Shown: positions 1-7,535 of the stretch, one piece after another
How positions within the stretch are numbered: position 1 is the stretch's first letter
Layout: the number at the start of each line of letters is the position of its first letter
Source of the DNA: Clostridia bacterium
GTDB lineage: Bacteria; Bacillota_A; Clostridia; Christensenellales; Aristaeellaceae
Length of the DNA stretch: 22,918 nt
Reading direction: 5' to 3'
Assembly (NCBI GenBank): GCA_017481065.1
Contig: JAFUPT010000141.1
Location: 1 to 22,918, forward strand
Notes under the pieces: generated by a model
Databases searched by the model: none
What the model was told of the DNA's origin: nothing
Seen by the model: the letters and a program-made list of their open reading frames with translations, nothing else
Position numbers and translations under genes: made by a program

Positions 1-1
1 A

Positions 2-178
2 ATGTGCGATAACGGCGTATCGGTGGTCTTCATCAGCTCCGAGCTGGAGGAGGTTATCCGCTGCTCCAACCGCATCACCATCATGCGCGATGGCAAGAAG
101 GCCGGCGAGCTGACCGGCCCCTTCAGCAGCGATACCCAGAATGATATCCTGAAGATCATCGCCGGCGACAAGGCATAA
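2..178 (+). CDS. ytfR: Sugar ABC transporter ATP-binding protein, C-terminal end (YtfR/RbsA-like), partial
   Basis: This is the last 58 codons of a gene that begins before the window; the open frame starts at base 2 and stops at TAA 176-178. The visible part reads SSELEEVIRCSNRITIMRDG, the stretch following the switch histidine in the second nucleotide-binding domain of RbsA/YtfR/MglA-type double ATPases (SSELEEV, then IxVMRDG). The catalytic motifs are outside the window. It would hydrolyse ATP on the cytoplasmic side to drive the two permeases encoded immediately downstream: the next start is 17 bases after this stop, with a GGAGGAG site between. The YtfR assignment rests mainly on those permeases matching YtfT and YjfF. 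The sugar-ABC ATPase family is near certain; the subfamily is an inference. Confidence 0.88.
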   Translation: MCDNGVSVVFISSELEEVIRCSNRITIMRDGKKAGELTGPFSSDTQNDILKIIAGDKA

Positions 179-194
179 GGGAGGAGAATGAAAA

Positions 195-1274
195 ATGAAA
201 AAGAAATTTGATTTGTCCTCGCTGATGCGCTCCAAGATCACCTGGGCTGTGATCGCCGAGCTGCTGATTTTGCTGGTGTGCCTGATCCTGCGCCCGGAAT
301 TTTTCAGCATCAAGGTGCAGGAGAGCACCGGCATGCTGTACGGCTCCCTGATCGATGTGCTCAACCGCTCCGCTGAAATCACCATCATCGCCATGGGCAT
401 GACCCTGGCCATCGCCCTCGGCGGCACCGACCTGTCCGTAGGCGCGCTGGTGGCCGTGTCCGGCGCAATCGCGCTGAAACTGATGCGCTGGGATCCCTCC
501 AGCGTGGAATACGGCACCCCCGGCGATTACACCGTATACCCCTTCATTCTGGTTATCCTGGTTCCGCTGCTGGTTTGCACCCTGATGGGCCTGTTCAACG
601 GCTTCATGATCGCCAAGATCGGCATGCAGCCCATCATCGCCACCCTGATCCTGATGGTGGCGGGCCGCGGCATTGCCCAGATCATCACCAACGGCAAGCA
701 GTTCACCACCCTGTACACCCCCTTCCGCCAGATCGGCCAGGGCTCCTTCCTGATGCTGCCAATGCCCATCATCATATCGATTGTGGTGGTGGCGGCGGTG
801 GCCATCTTCACCCGCAAGACTGCCTTCGGCACCTTCGTTGAATCCGTAGGTATCAACCGCAGCGCCAGCCGCCTGTCCGGCATCAACGCCAAGGCGGTCA
901 TCATGATCGTATATGCCCTCACCGGCTTCCTGTCCGGCATCTCCGGCCTGATCTATTCCAGCCGCATCATGAGCAACGACTCCAACAATGCGGGCCTGAA
1001 TTACGAAATGGACGCCATCCTGGCAGTTGTTATCGGCGGCACCAGCATGTCCGGCGGCAAATTCAGCCTGGCGGGCACGATCATCGGCTCCATCATCATC
1101 CGCACCATCGTCACCTTCGTGTACTACTTCGGCATCGTATCCGAAGCCACCATGTTCTTCAAGGCCGTGATCATCGCCGTGATCATCGTGCTGCAGTCTG
1201 AACCGGTGCGCAATTGGTCCGCGAAGCGTTCCAAGGCCAAGGCCATGGCGAAAGGAGGCGCGCTGAATGTCTGA
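195..1274 (+). CDS. ytfT: Sugar ABC transporter permease, YtfT-like
   Basis: This 359-residue inner-membrane permease belongs to the branched-chain/ribose transporter superfamily (BPD_transp_2, RbsC fold) and forms half of the translocation channel. From memory it follows E. coli YtfT, the galactofuranose permease (about 341 residues), closely: LNRSAEITIIAMGMTLAIA near residues 56-74, GGTDLSVGALVA after it, QPIIATLILMVAGRGIAQ near 142-160, the cytoplasmic coupling segment with VGINRSASRLSGIN near 217-230, and NNAGLNYEMDAILAVVIGG near 264-282. The start at 195 is 8 bases after GGAGGAG (180-186). An ATG at 188 is out of frame and opens only 7 codons. The stop overlaps the next gene by 8 bases, so translation is probably coupled. 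The substrate could be galactofuranose or another furanose or pentose; the sequence alone does not settle this. Confidence 0.93.
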   Translation: MKKKFDLSSLMRSKITWAVIAELLILLVCLILRPEFFSIKVQESTGMLYGSLIDVLNRSAEITIIAMGMTLAIALGGTDLSVGALVAVSGAIALKLMRWDPSSVEYGTPGDYTVYPFILVILVPLLVCTLMGLFNGFMIAKIGMQPIIATLILMVAGRGIAQIITNGKQFTTLYTPFRQIGQGSFLMLPMPIIISIVVVAAVAIFTRKTAFGTFVESVGINRSASRLSGINAKAVIMIVYALTGFLSGISGLIYSSRIMSNDSNNAGLNYEMDAILAVVIGGTSMSGGKFSLAGTIIGSIIIRTIVTFVYYFGIVSEATMFFKAVIIAVIIVLQSEPVRNWSAKRSKAKAMAKGGALNV

Positions 1275-2319
1275 TAAGCGTATCGTAAAGAAGCAGAGTC
1301 TGGCCAGCCGCATCATGAACCCGAAGTATATCATGGTGTACGCCACCATCGGTATCTTCCTGCTGATCTACGCGGCCGGCGCAATCGCCTATGGCTCCAA
1401 GGGCTTCACCACCCTGCGTACCTTCGTGAACCTGTTCATCGATAACGCCCACTACGGCATCTCCGCAGTCGGCATGACGATGGTCCTGATCACCGGCGGC
1501 ATCGATAACTCCGTGGCTTCCATCGCATCCCTCACCGGCATGTTCATCGCCTACGGCAACACCGTGCTGGGCATCCACCCCGTAATCTGCATCGCATTTG
1601 CGCTGGTGGTGGGCGTGGGCCTGGGCCTGCTGCAGGGCGGCGCGATCCACTATTTGAAGGTTCCGCCCTTCATCGCAACCCTTACCGGCAATTTCCTGGC
1701 CCGCGGTATCTGCTCCCTGATCAGCCGCGAATCCATCTCCATCGATCATCCCATGATCGATGCGCTGGCCAAGTGGAAGATTTACTTCATGAAGTTCTCC
1801 GAGGGCGAATGGGTGAAGATCAAGCCCATCGCATTCATCAACTTCAACCTGCTGGTGTTCATCATCATGATCATCATCGGCACCATCATCCTGCAGAAGA
1901 CCCGCTTCGGCCGCAACGTTTATGCAATCGGCGGCAACGAGCAGTCTGCAAAGCTGATGGGCCTGCCGGTAGGCCGCACGAAGGTGCTGGTTTACGGCTT
2001 CAACGGCTTCTGCTCCGTGCTGGCGGGCGTGTGCTATGCGCTCACGGTTAAGTCCGGCTGGAACCTGGCGCTGCAGGGCGGCGAGCTGGAGGTTATCTCC
2101 TGCGCCGTAATCGGCGGCACGCTGCTCACCGGCGGCGTGGGCTACATGGTGGGCACCCTGTTCGGCGTGCTGCTCAAGGCTGCCATCCCGGCGCTGATCA
2201 CCTTCAACGGCAACCTTTCCTCCTGGTGGGGCAAGATCGCAACCGGCGCTCTGCTGCTGATCTTCATCTGCATCCAGCGCGCAGTTGTTACCTACTCCGG
2301 CCGGAAGAAGGCGGAATAA
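1267..2319 (+). CDS. yjfF: Sugar ABC transporter permease, YjfF-like
   Basis: This 350-residue membrane permease is the partner of the upstream YtfT-like protein; the pair would make a heterodimeric channel. It resembles E. coli YjfF in order and detail: DNAHYGISAVGMTMVLITGG, then GGIDNSVASIASLTG, PPFIATLTGNFLARG near residues 136-150, KTRFGRNVYAIGGNEQSAKL in the coupling loop, and a C-terminal NLSSWWGKIATGALLLIFI that corresponds to the SSWWTKIAIG segment of YjfF. Its ATG lies inside the end of the upstream gene, 8 bases after AGGAGG (1253-1258). It is the last gene of its operon, being followed 11 bases later by a strong terminator. The canonical DLSVG of this family reads DNSVA here, a minor divergence. 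Confidence 0.93.
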   Translation: MSDKRIVKKQSLASRIMNPKYIMVYATIGIFLLIYAAGAIAYGSKGFTTLRTFVNLFIDNAHYGISAVGMTMVLITGGIDNSVASIASLTGMFIAYGNTVLGIHPVICIAFALVVGVGLGLLQGGAIHYLKVPPFIATLTGNFLARGICSLISRESISIDHPMIDALAKWKIYFMKFSEGEWVKIKPIAFINFNLLVFIIMIIIGTIILQKTRFGRNVYAIGGNEQSAKLMGLPVGRTKVLVYGFNGFCSVLAGVCYALTVKSGWNLALQGGELEVISCAVIGGTLLTGGVGYMVGTLFGVLLKAAIPALITFNGNLSSWWGKIATGALLLIFICIQRAVVTYSGRKKAE

Positions 2320-2330
2320 AGCCGCAAAAC

Positions 2331-2370
2331 AAATCCCCAACTCGCAGGAGTTGGGGATTTCTTGCTTTTT
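2331..2370. terminator. Bidirectional Rho-independent terminator
   Basis: A perfect 13-bp stem is formed by 2331-2343 and 2348-2360 with a 4-base GCAG loop. On the + strand it is followed by CTTGCTTTTT, which ends the YtfT/YjfF operon. On the - strand it is followed by a short T-containing run (GTTTTG), so it can also end the oxidoreductase transcript that stops at 2377. The position between convergent genes fits a shared terminator. Confidence 0.93.
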
Positions 2371-2376
2371 GGGCAA

Positions 2377-3354
2377 TCAGTATTTGACCTCTTTGAGCAC
2401 CCGCTCCAGCAGGCGCGCATTCATGCGGGTGAACGCATGGGAGACATGGGGCTGCTCGCCATCCAGGATGCAGCGGCCCAGCTGCTCCACTTCGAGGCGG
2501 TAGTTCTGGGGAGCGCTTACGGACTTCACTTCCTCGCCCGCATCGGTGATCACGGTGTAACAGAGCTCGCCCGCCTGGTTGAACTGCACATCGGATTTGA
2601 TCGCACCCTTCGTGCCATGAATCTGCAGGCGGTCGATGCGCTTATCCTGCTCCGTAGCCAGCAGCATGCCGCACTGGAAGGAGCCCCGCACGCCGCTCTT
2701 GAAGCGCAGCAGGGCGCTGGTGAGCACATCCACGCCCTGGGGGGAATACTGGGCAATGGCCTGCACGGATTCCGGCTCCTCGCCCAGCATCCAGAGAATC
2801 TGGCTGGTGCAGTAGCAGCCGAGGTCATAAGTGCTGCCGCCGAAGGTTTCGCGGCGCATGCGGATATTGCTGAGCACATAATCCGAAGTGAGGAAGGCAG
2901 AATCGATGTAGAGCACATCGCCGATGGTTCCAGCGTCCAGCTCCGCCTTGATGGCGGCGGTGATGGGGCTGTGCAGGTAGGCGAATGCCTCCATCAGGAA
3001 CACGCCGTTTTCCTCCGCAGCGGCAATCATGCGCTCGATTTCTTCGATGCTGGGAGCCAGCGGCTTCTCGCAGAGCACATGCTTCTTGGCATTCAGCGCC
3101 TTGACCGCCCATTCACAGTGCAGCTCGTTGGGCAGGGGAATGTACACGGCCTCCACTTCGGGATCGGCCAGCAGGGCTTCGTAGCTGGAATATGCCTTTT
3201 CAAAGCCGAATTCCGCGCGGAATACCTCGGCCTTTTCCATATTCCTGCCGGCAATGGCATAGAGTTCACAATTTTCGGCCTGCTGCATGCCGGGAATGGT
3301 GCAGCCGCGGGCGATGCCGGCAGTGCCCAGCACGCCCCACTTGATCTTGCGCAT
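2377..3354 (-). CDS. Gfo/Idh/MocA family NAD(P)-dependent oxidoreductase
   Basis: This 325-residue cytoplasmic protein has the two-domain architecture of the family. It has an N-terminal Rossmann fold (GVLGTAGIA, residues 7-15), the family motif EKPLAPS with the conserved lysine at 97, and a C-terminal alpha/beta domain beginning near MEAFAYLHSP (121-130) and containing GGSTYDLGCY (172-181). Members oxidise or reduce a hydroxyl or aldehyde of sugars, inositols, trans-dihydrodiols or similar compounds; the substrate cannot be read here. The AFAYLHSP segment resembles the dihydrodiol/xylose dehydrogenase branch rather than the inositol dehydrogenase branch. The ATG at 3354 is chosen because GGAGG lies just upstream (3360-3364); a TTG at 3366 overlaps that site and is unlikely. 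It follows the methyltransferase genes on the same strand after 138 bases, so co-transcription is plausible but not certain. Confidence 0.9.
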   Translation of the reverse strand: MRKIKWGVLGTAGIARGCTIPGMQQAENCELYAIAGRNMEKAEVFRAEFGFEKAYSSYEALLADPEVEAVYIPLPNELHCEWAVKALNAKKHVLCEKPLAPSIEEIERMIAAAEENGVFLMEAFAYLHSPITAAIKAELDAGTIGDVLYIDSAFLTSDYVLSNIRMRRETFGGSTYDLGCYCTSQILWMLGEEPESVQAIAQYSPQGVDVLTSALLRFKSGVRGSFQCGMLLATEQDKRIDRLQIHGTKGAIKSDVQFNQAGELCYTVITDAGEEVKSVSAPQNYRLEVEQLGRCILDGEQPHVSHAFTRMNARLLERVLKEVKY

Positions 3355-3492
3355 AATTACCTCCAAAATTCGTTTCTCAGGCGCGCAAGCGCGCCTTACT
3401 GGGGGCCGGGGAGGGACGCCGAGGCCGGCCAGCGGCAGCGCACGGGGTTGCAGCTGCTATATCGCAGGCTCCGGCAGCTCCCCTAACTATAC
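3355..3492 (-). other. GC-rich intergenic segment with hairpins
   Basis: This gap separates the last methyltransferase-family gene from the oxidoreductase on the same strand. It holds a tight inverted repeat at 3380-3395 (GGCGCGC-AA-GCGCGCC on the + strand) and a weaker, bulged pairing of about 3442-3485 in which AGCTGC pairs with GCAGCT. Neither is followed by a T run on the - strand, so neither is a standard terminator. Bases from about 3400 to 3475 are visibly richer in G and C than the flanks. No promoter or reading frame with a ribosome binding site is convincing. It may act as an RNA-processing or pausing element. Confidence 0.45.
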
Positions 3493-4614
3493 TCAGTATA
3501 CGATCTTCCTTGCTTCATCGAACATGGCGAGGATGTTCTCCGGAGGAACATCCACCTGGATATTGTGGGCGGGTGCGAGGATATATCCGCCGCCCTGTCC
3601 GAGCGTGGCGGATACATGGCGCACCTCGCGGCGCACATCCTCCTCGGAACCGGCGCGCAGGATATTCTGCTCATCAATGCCGCCCCAGAAGCAGGCGCGA
3701 TCGCCGAAATTGGCCTTCAGCGCGCGCACATCCATCTCGGCAGCGGCGGTCTGGATGGGATTGAAGATATCCACGCCCGCATCGATCAAATCATCCATGA
3801 AGGGATAGATATCGCCGCAGGAATGCAGCATCACCTTCACGCCAAGGCTATGGATATAGGAAAAGATTTCCTTGTGGTAGGGCTTGATGGTTTCCCGGTA
3901 GAGCTGGGCGGAAATCTGCGGGCGATCCTGCATGCCGAGATCATCGGCATAGCCCACGGCCACCACATAGGGGGCGATTTCCGAGAGATAATTCTTGAAG
4001 AAGCGCTTCTGCAGCTCCAGCAGGCGATCCCACAGGCCATGCAGGAAATCCTGCTCCAGCAGGAGATCGCAGAAGAACTGCTCATATCCCCGCAGCTTCT
4101 GGGATGTTTCGAAGAAGCCGGGCACGCCGTAATCCGCGAAGAGGGCGTAGGGCGTGTTTTCGTAGAGCTCCTTTACGCGCTCCTTCATTCCCGCGTAGAG
4201 AGCCGGGTTGTCCGCCTGGGGAATGGCCATTTCGGCCAGATCCTCAATTTCGGCCTCGGCCAGCGGATGATGGATCACATCGTAATACAGGTGCGGGCGG
4301 CTGCGCTTGAGGATCATGCCGAAGCCATCGGTATAGCGGTCATTTTCGATGGCGGGCGGAATCACATTCATGCCCACGCGGCGCACATCGCTGCCCACCA
4401 GGCGAAGGATTTTCTCCTCGGGAACCACGGTTCCCATGGAATAATCGATGATGGGACCGGCGTCAACGGGGAAACCAAGATGCCGCTGGAGCCGCTCATG
4501 GGCGGTGGCGTCCATGCAGGTAACCACGGTGCCGCCGAAATCTATGGGCTGGCGGTCGGGCTGCTGATGGCCAAGGGCACAGAGCACGCGCTCTCTGGAG
4601 GTCATTTCTTTCAT
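3493..4614 (-). CDS. Uroporphyrinogen decarboxylase-fold (COG0407) methyltransferase-like protein
   Basis: This 373-residue cytoplasmic protein of the URO-D superfamily is the group that includes corrinoid methyltransferases such as MtaA, MtbA and CmuA as well as true heme-pathway decarboxylases. The N-terminus (TSRERVLCALGHQQPDRQPIDF, residues 5-26, two conserved blocks) is typical of the non-heme members. The zinc-type motif is partly present: H264-x-C266 sits in LHSCGD, but the third ligand region reads ILAPAHNIQ (346-353), where MtaA-type enzymes have a cysteine; H350 might substitute. ATG 4614 follows GAGGA by about 11 bases, and longer frames upstream only run into the neighbouring gene. 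It lies 13 bases after the stop of the second URO-D-like gene. It is probably a substrate-specific methyltransferase component; decarboxylation of uroporphyrinogen is unlikely in this context. Confidence 0.85.
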   Translation of the reverse strand: MKEMTSRERVLCALGHQQPDRQPIDFGGTVVTCMDATAHERLQRHLGFPVDAGPIIDYSMGTVVPEEKILRLVGSDVRRVGMNVIPPAIENDRYTDGFGMILKRSRPHLYYDVIHHPLAEAEIEDLAEMAIPQADNPALYAGMKERVKELYENTPYALFADYGVPGFFETSQKLRGYEQFFCDLLLEQDFLHGLWDRLLELQKRFFKNYLSEIAPYVVAVGYADDLGMQDRPQISAQLYRETIKPYHKEIFSYIHSLGVKVMLHSCGDIYPFMDDLIDAGVDIFNPIQTAAAEMDVRALKANFGDRACFWGGIDEQNILRAGSEEDVRREVRHVSATLGQGGGYILAPAHNIQVDVPPENILAMFDEARKIVY

Positions 4615-4627
4615 AGGGTTTATATCC

Positions 4628-5779
4628 TCACTTTTGCATACACTTCGCTGCGGCGGCGCGCACGGCGCGAACCACTTGATTGGCATTTTCCACGGCGGGA
4701 CGGCTGACCGCGATGGTGCGGCCCGCATCATCCATGCCGAGGTCATCCTCCACGAAGGTGGCCACCATGATTCCGGTGAAATCATGGATATTGGCGAAGA
4801 TTTTTTCGTAATAGCTGTCGGGCGTGACCGGGGCCACATCCTGGATTTCGATGGCCAGCTTGCCGGAGAGCGCCTGCGCCAGCCGGGTGAAGGCTTCCGC
4901 ATTGCCCATGGCGGAATTGTTCACGGCTGTGAGCTGCGGAATTTTCAGTATATTTTCGATCTGGTGGGTGCCCACGCCGCAGTAATGCAGGTGGCCGCCG
5001 CCGAATTCGGCAAAGATGCGCTGGTAATGGGGCAGCACGAAGCGTTCATAGAGCTCCGGACCGACGGACACGAGATCATCATCGGAGAGCCATACGCCGC
5101 CCCTGGGCGTCCACACGCCCTGCAGGCCATTGGACATATCGATGGCTTCGCCGGTGATTTCCTTCTGGAGGCGCACCCAGTCGATGAAGGTTTCGGTGAT
5201 GAGGCTCATCAGGTCGTCCACGGCGTTTTCCTCATCGTACATCCAGTAAAAGAGCTTATCATAGCCCACCAGCTGCGCGGCGGTGCAGAGGGGACTGTTT
5301 AAATCCGTAGGACCCACCGGCATTTCGCCATGGCGGGCGGCATACTCCATGAAGCGGATCACCCGGGGCATCCAGCCATCCCGGAAGGGATCGGGCTTTT
5401 TCAGCTTCGCCACATCCTCCGGTTCGCTGATGGCAACGCCGAGCACGGCGGGATCATCGCCATTGCCGCCGGCTTCCCGCATGGGGCACCCGAAGGCGCT
5501 GGCCAGCACGCCTGTGCCGAACCAGGGCATGAAATAGGGAACCACATCATCATTCACGGTTTTGAGGTGCTGCTCATAGCCATCCTGCTGGAAGGCGAGC
5601 ATCACGGCCGGGTCCTGCCAGTAGGCTTCGGGCATCCTTTTGCAGCCGAAGCCGAAATAGCAGGGAGTATGGGCGATCACGGGAATATCATCCGCGCTGC
5701 GGGGCGGAATGAGGTTCATGGCCCGGCGGATGCGCTCCTGCCGGGGGCGGAGATCAAAGCCGCGGAAGGAATCAAACAT
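4628..5779 (-). CDS. Uroporphyrinogen decarboxylase-fold protein, divergent methyltransferase homologue
   Basis: This 383-residue URO-D superfamily protein differs clearly from its two neighbours. It opens with RPRQERIRRAMNLIPPRSADDIPV (residues 11-34), which replaces the usual RERV-AL-G motif. The barrel carries MPVGPTDLNSPL (153-164) and HLHYCGVG (263-270), with H265-x-C267 as two possible metal ligands. The C-terminal region where the third Cys would be expected reads GIMVATFVEDD, so no third cysteine is visible. ATG 5779 follows AGGAGG with near-ideal spacing, and that site overlaps the stop of the upstream gene; the gap is 10 bases. Tight packing with a corrinoid protein and a complete MtaA-like enzyme suggests it processes or binds the methyl-donor substrate. 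Whether it is catalytic is not clear from sequence. Confidence 0.82.
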   Translation of the reverse strand: MFDSFRGFDLRPRQERIRRAMNLIPPRSADDIPVIAHTPCYFGFGCKRMPEAYWQDPAVMLAFQQDGYEQHLKTVNDDVVPYFMPWFGTGVLASAFGCPMREAGGNGDDPAVLGVAISEPEDVAKLKKPDPFRDGWMPRVIRFMEYAARHGEMPVGPTDLNSPLCTAAQLVGYDKLFYWMYDEENAVDDLMSLITETFIDWVRLQKEITGEAIDMSNGLQGVWTPRGGVWLSDDDLVSVGPELYERFVLPHYQRIFAEFGGGHLHYCGVGTHQIENILKIPQLTAVNNSAMGNAEAFTRLAQALSGKLAIEIQDVAPVTPDSYYEKIFANIHDFTGIMVATFVEDDLGMDDAGRTIAVSRPAVENANQVVRAVRAAAAKCMQK

Positions 5780-5789
5780 GAATTTCCTC

Positions 5790-6782
5790 CTACTTTCTCA
5801 GCGCTCCGAAGAAGGCACGGATATTTTCCCACTTGGCGAGGGCCGGAATATCACAGCCGGAGGAGAGCACGAAATTGGGATAGGCCGCGCAGGCTTCCAT
5901 GAGAGCGGTTACAGCAGCGGTCATTTCCTCGGGAGTGCCCTGCACGAAGCGGCTGGAGGGATCGATATTGCCCATGACGAGGATATCCTGCGGGGTTTTG
6001 CTGAGCACCGCGGGCAGATCCACTGCGTTGCCGAAGTGGTAGGCAGAGGCGCCCTGGGCATAGATTTCATCCAGCATCTGCATCACGGCATTGCCGCAGT
6101 TGTGGTAAATGAGGGCGAAATTTTCATCCTGCAGGGCGTCGATGATGCGCTTGACGTAAGGAGCAGAGAACTCCGCCATCATTGCGGGACTGAGGATGCC
6201 TGCGAGGGGTTCAGCCATCACAACGCCATCCGCACCCGCATCCTTGAAGGCCTGTCCATAGGAGATCAGGAACTGGGTGGCCTTTTCAAGCGCGGCATGC
6301 ACGGTTTCCGGCTCGTCATAGCAGATATACATGATTTCGGTTACGTCCATCAGCCTGCCTGCGAGGGAATAGGGGCCGATCATGCCCGCGAGCACGGGGC
6401 GGTCGGCAACCAGGGCCTTCGCCTGGCGGATGGCCTCCACGCACAGGGCTGCGCGGCCGCTGTCCGGGGAGGGCACGGCGAGGGCTTCCACCTCATCCAT
6501 ATCGCAGACCAGCTGGCCGGTGACGGCGGGAACCTCGTCCTCAAAGAAGCGGACGGACGCGCCGAAGGCCTCGGCCTCAACGGAGAGGTCCATCAGGCTG
6601 ACGGAAGCGAGGGAATCGGTTTCCTGGATGATGGTGGCCATGGCCTTTGCCTGAAGTTCCGCGCTGTGCACCAGCTGGCGGACGGTGACATTCATCTTCT
6701 GCACCGCCGGGAAGGACAGGATGGGCAGGGCGCGCTGGTATTTGCCGTGGGCAGCTTCCCACAGGTATTGCTTGGTATTCAT
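5790..6782 (-). CDS. MtaA/MtbA-like corrinoid methyltransferase
   Basis: This 330-residue URO-D-fold methyltransferase has the complete zinc signature of methylcobamide-dependent enzymes: H227-x-C229 in YHNCGN and C310 in LSSGCDIP, about 80 residues apart. This corresponds to the H-x-C-x(n)-C motif that activates a thiol or other nucleophile in MtaA and MtbA. Other matching segments are GPYSLAG (136-142), DGVVMAEPLAG (185-195) and MGNIDPS (270-276). It should transfer methyl groups to or from the corrinoid protein encoded 15 bases upstream. In methanogens the acceptor is coenzyme M; in a bacterium the acceptor or donor must be different and is unknown here. The start at 6782 follows GGGGGA with a short spacer. 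Family confidence is high; direction of transfer is inferred only. Confidence 0.9.
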   Translation of the reverse strand: MNTKQYLWEAAHGKYQRALPILSFPAVQKMNVTVRQLVHSAELQAKAMATIIQETDSLASVSLMDLSVEAEAFGASVRFFEDEVPAVTGQLVCDMDEVEALAVPSPDSGRAALCVEAIRQAKALVADRPVLAGMIGPYSLAGRLMDVTEIMYICYDEPETVHAALEKATQFLISYGQAFKDAGADGVVMAEPLAGILSPAMMAEFSAPYVKRIIDALQDENFALIYHNCGNAVMQMLDEIYAQGASAYHFGNAVDLPAVLSKTPQDILVMGNIDPSSRFVQGTPEEMTAAVTALMEACAAYPNFVLSSGCDIPALAKWENIRAFFGALRK

Positions 6783-6797
6783 ATCGCTTCCCCCGGA

Positions 6798-7427
6798 TCA
6801 GGCGAGAAAGCCCACTGCAACATCCGCTGCGCTGGCGGCGTCGGAGGTATAGGCGTCCGCGCCGATCTGCTGGCAGAAGGAATCGGTGACGGGTGCGCCG
6901 CCCACCATGATCTTCACGCTGTCGCGGATTCCGGCGGTCTCGGCGGCCTTCACCACATCGGCCATCACGCCCATGGTGGTGGTGAGCAGTGCGGAGCAGC
7001 AGATGATGCGGCAGTTTTCATTCTGGGCAGTCTGAATGAAGGCTTCGGGGGCTACGTCGGTGCCGAGATCGATCACTTCCAGGCCCTTGCCCTCCAGCAT
7101 CATCTTTACAAGGTTCTTGCCGATATCATGCAGATCGCCCTTCACGGTGCCGATGCATACCTTGCCGCTGGCCTTCACGCCGGCCTGGGCCAGCAGGGGC
7201 TTGAGCAGGTTGGTGCCCATATTCATGGCGCGGGCGGCCACCAGCACCTCGGGAACGAATACTTCGTTGTTCTTGAACTTTTCGCCGATTACGCTCATGC
7301 CTTCCAGCAATCCCTTTTCCAGGATTTCCTGGGCGGGAATGCCCTCATCAATGGCCTGCTGCACCAGCAGCTTCACATCCTTGGCCTTGCCGGCCTGTAA
7401 TTTCATAGAGATATCCTGAAGAATCAT
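6798..7427 (-). CDS. Methyltransferase cognate corrinoid protein (MtaC/MtbC-like)
   Basis: This 209-residue cytoplasmic protein shuttles methyl groups bound to the cobalt of a corrinoid. It has a four-helix cap domain (about residues 1-85) with FVPEVLVAARAMNMG (57-71), then a Rossmann-like B12-binding domain. The base-off/His-on signature D98-x-H100-x-x-G103 (GDLHDIGKNLV) supplies the histidine that ligates cobalt; the later conserved SALLTTTM (145-152) and GGAPVT (176-181) contact the nucleotide loop. Length is normal for the family. It is the first gene of the operon, starting 8 bases after AGGAGG, and so is probably made in the largest amount, as expected for a shared carrier. The divergent PocR-AraC gene is its likely regulator. 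Confidence 0.96.
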   Translation of the reverse strand: MILQDISMKLQAGKAKDVKLLVQQAIDEGIPAQEILEKGLLEGMSVIGEKFKNNEVFVPEVLVAARAMNMGTNLLKPLLAQAGVKASGKVCIGTVKGDLHDIGKNLVKMMLEGKGLEVIDLGTDVAPEAFIQTAQNENCRIICCSALLTTTMGVMADVVKAAETAGIRDSVKIMVGGAPVTDSFCQQIGADAYTSDAASAADVAVGFLA

Positions 7428-7535
7428 TGTCTAATCCTCCTATTGTTTTTTTGATTCTATATATAGTATAATTCAATCGGCGGCTTTTGAATTGTAATTA
7501 TCAATTGTATTTTGTATTTATTTACGAGGTTTAAA
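7428..7535. promoter_or_regulatory. Divergent promoter region between corrinoid operon and PocR-AraC gene
   Basis: This AT-rich 108-base spacer must hold promoters in both directions. For the + strand, TATAAT at 7467-7472 has TTGTTT (7443-7448) 18 bases upstream. That places the start roughly 55-60 bases before the regulator ATG. For the - strand, TATACT (7470-7465) is a possible -10, but no well-spaced -35 could be fixed. Regulatory repeats are present. One is an inverted repeat AATTCAA (7470-7476) and TTGAATT (7487-7493) separated by 10 bases. Another is a direct repeat AATTGTA at 7490-7496 and 7503-7509. These are candidate sites for the AraC-type regulator. No cobalamin riboswitch is apparent, and the space is too short for one. 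Confidence 0.6.

Noticed and set aside
188..211. Seven-codon frame starting at ATG 188 overlapping the YtfT-like start
   Set aside because: It is too short, and the ribosome site serves the ATG at 195 with better spacing; there is no sign of a leader-peptide attenuator.
3380..3395. Rho-independent terminator after the first URO-D-like gene
   Set aside because: The stem is strong but has only a 2-base loop and is followed by TGAGAAACG on the - strand, with no T tract.
4615..4902. N-terminal extension of the first URO-D-like protein to 4902
   Set aside because: The extension overlaps the end of the upstream gene in another frame and has Trp/Arg/Pro-rich composition. The ATG at 4614 with a GAGGA site gives the family's normal N-terminus.
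5709..7400. Long + strand open frame opposite the methyltransferase genes
   Set aside because: It is antisense to three well-supported genes, rich in Gly, His and Ala, and has no ribosome binding site or recognisable domain.
7428..7535. Cobalamin riboswitch ahead of the corrinoid operon
   Set aside because: The spacer is only 108 bases, AT-rich, and lacks a recognisable B12-box or the required length.
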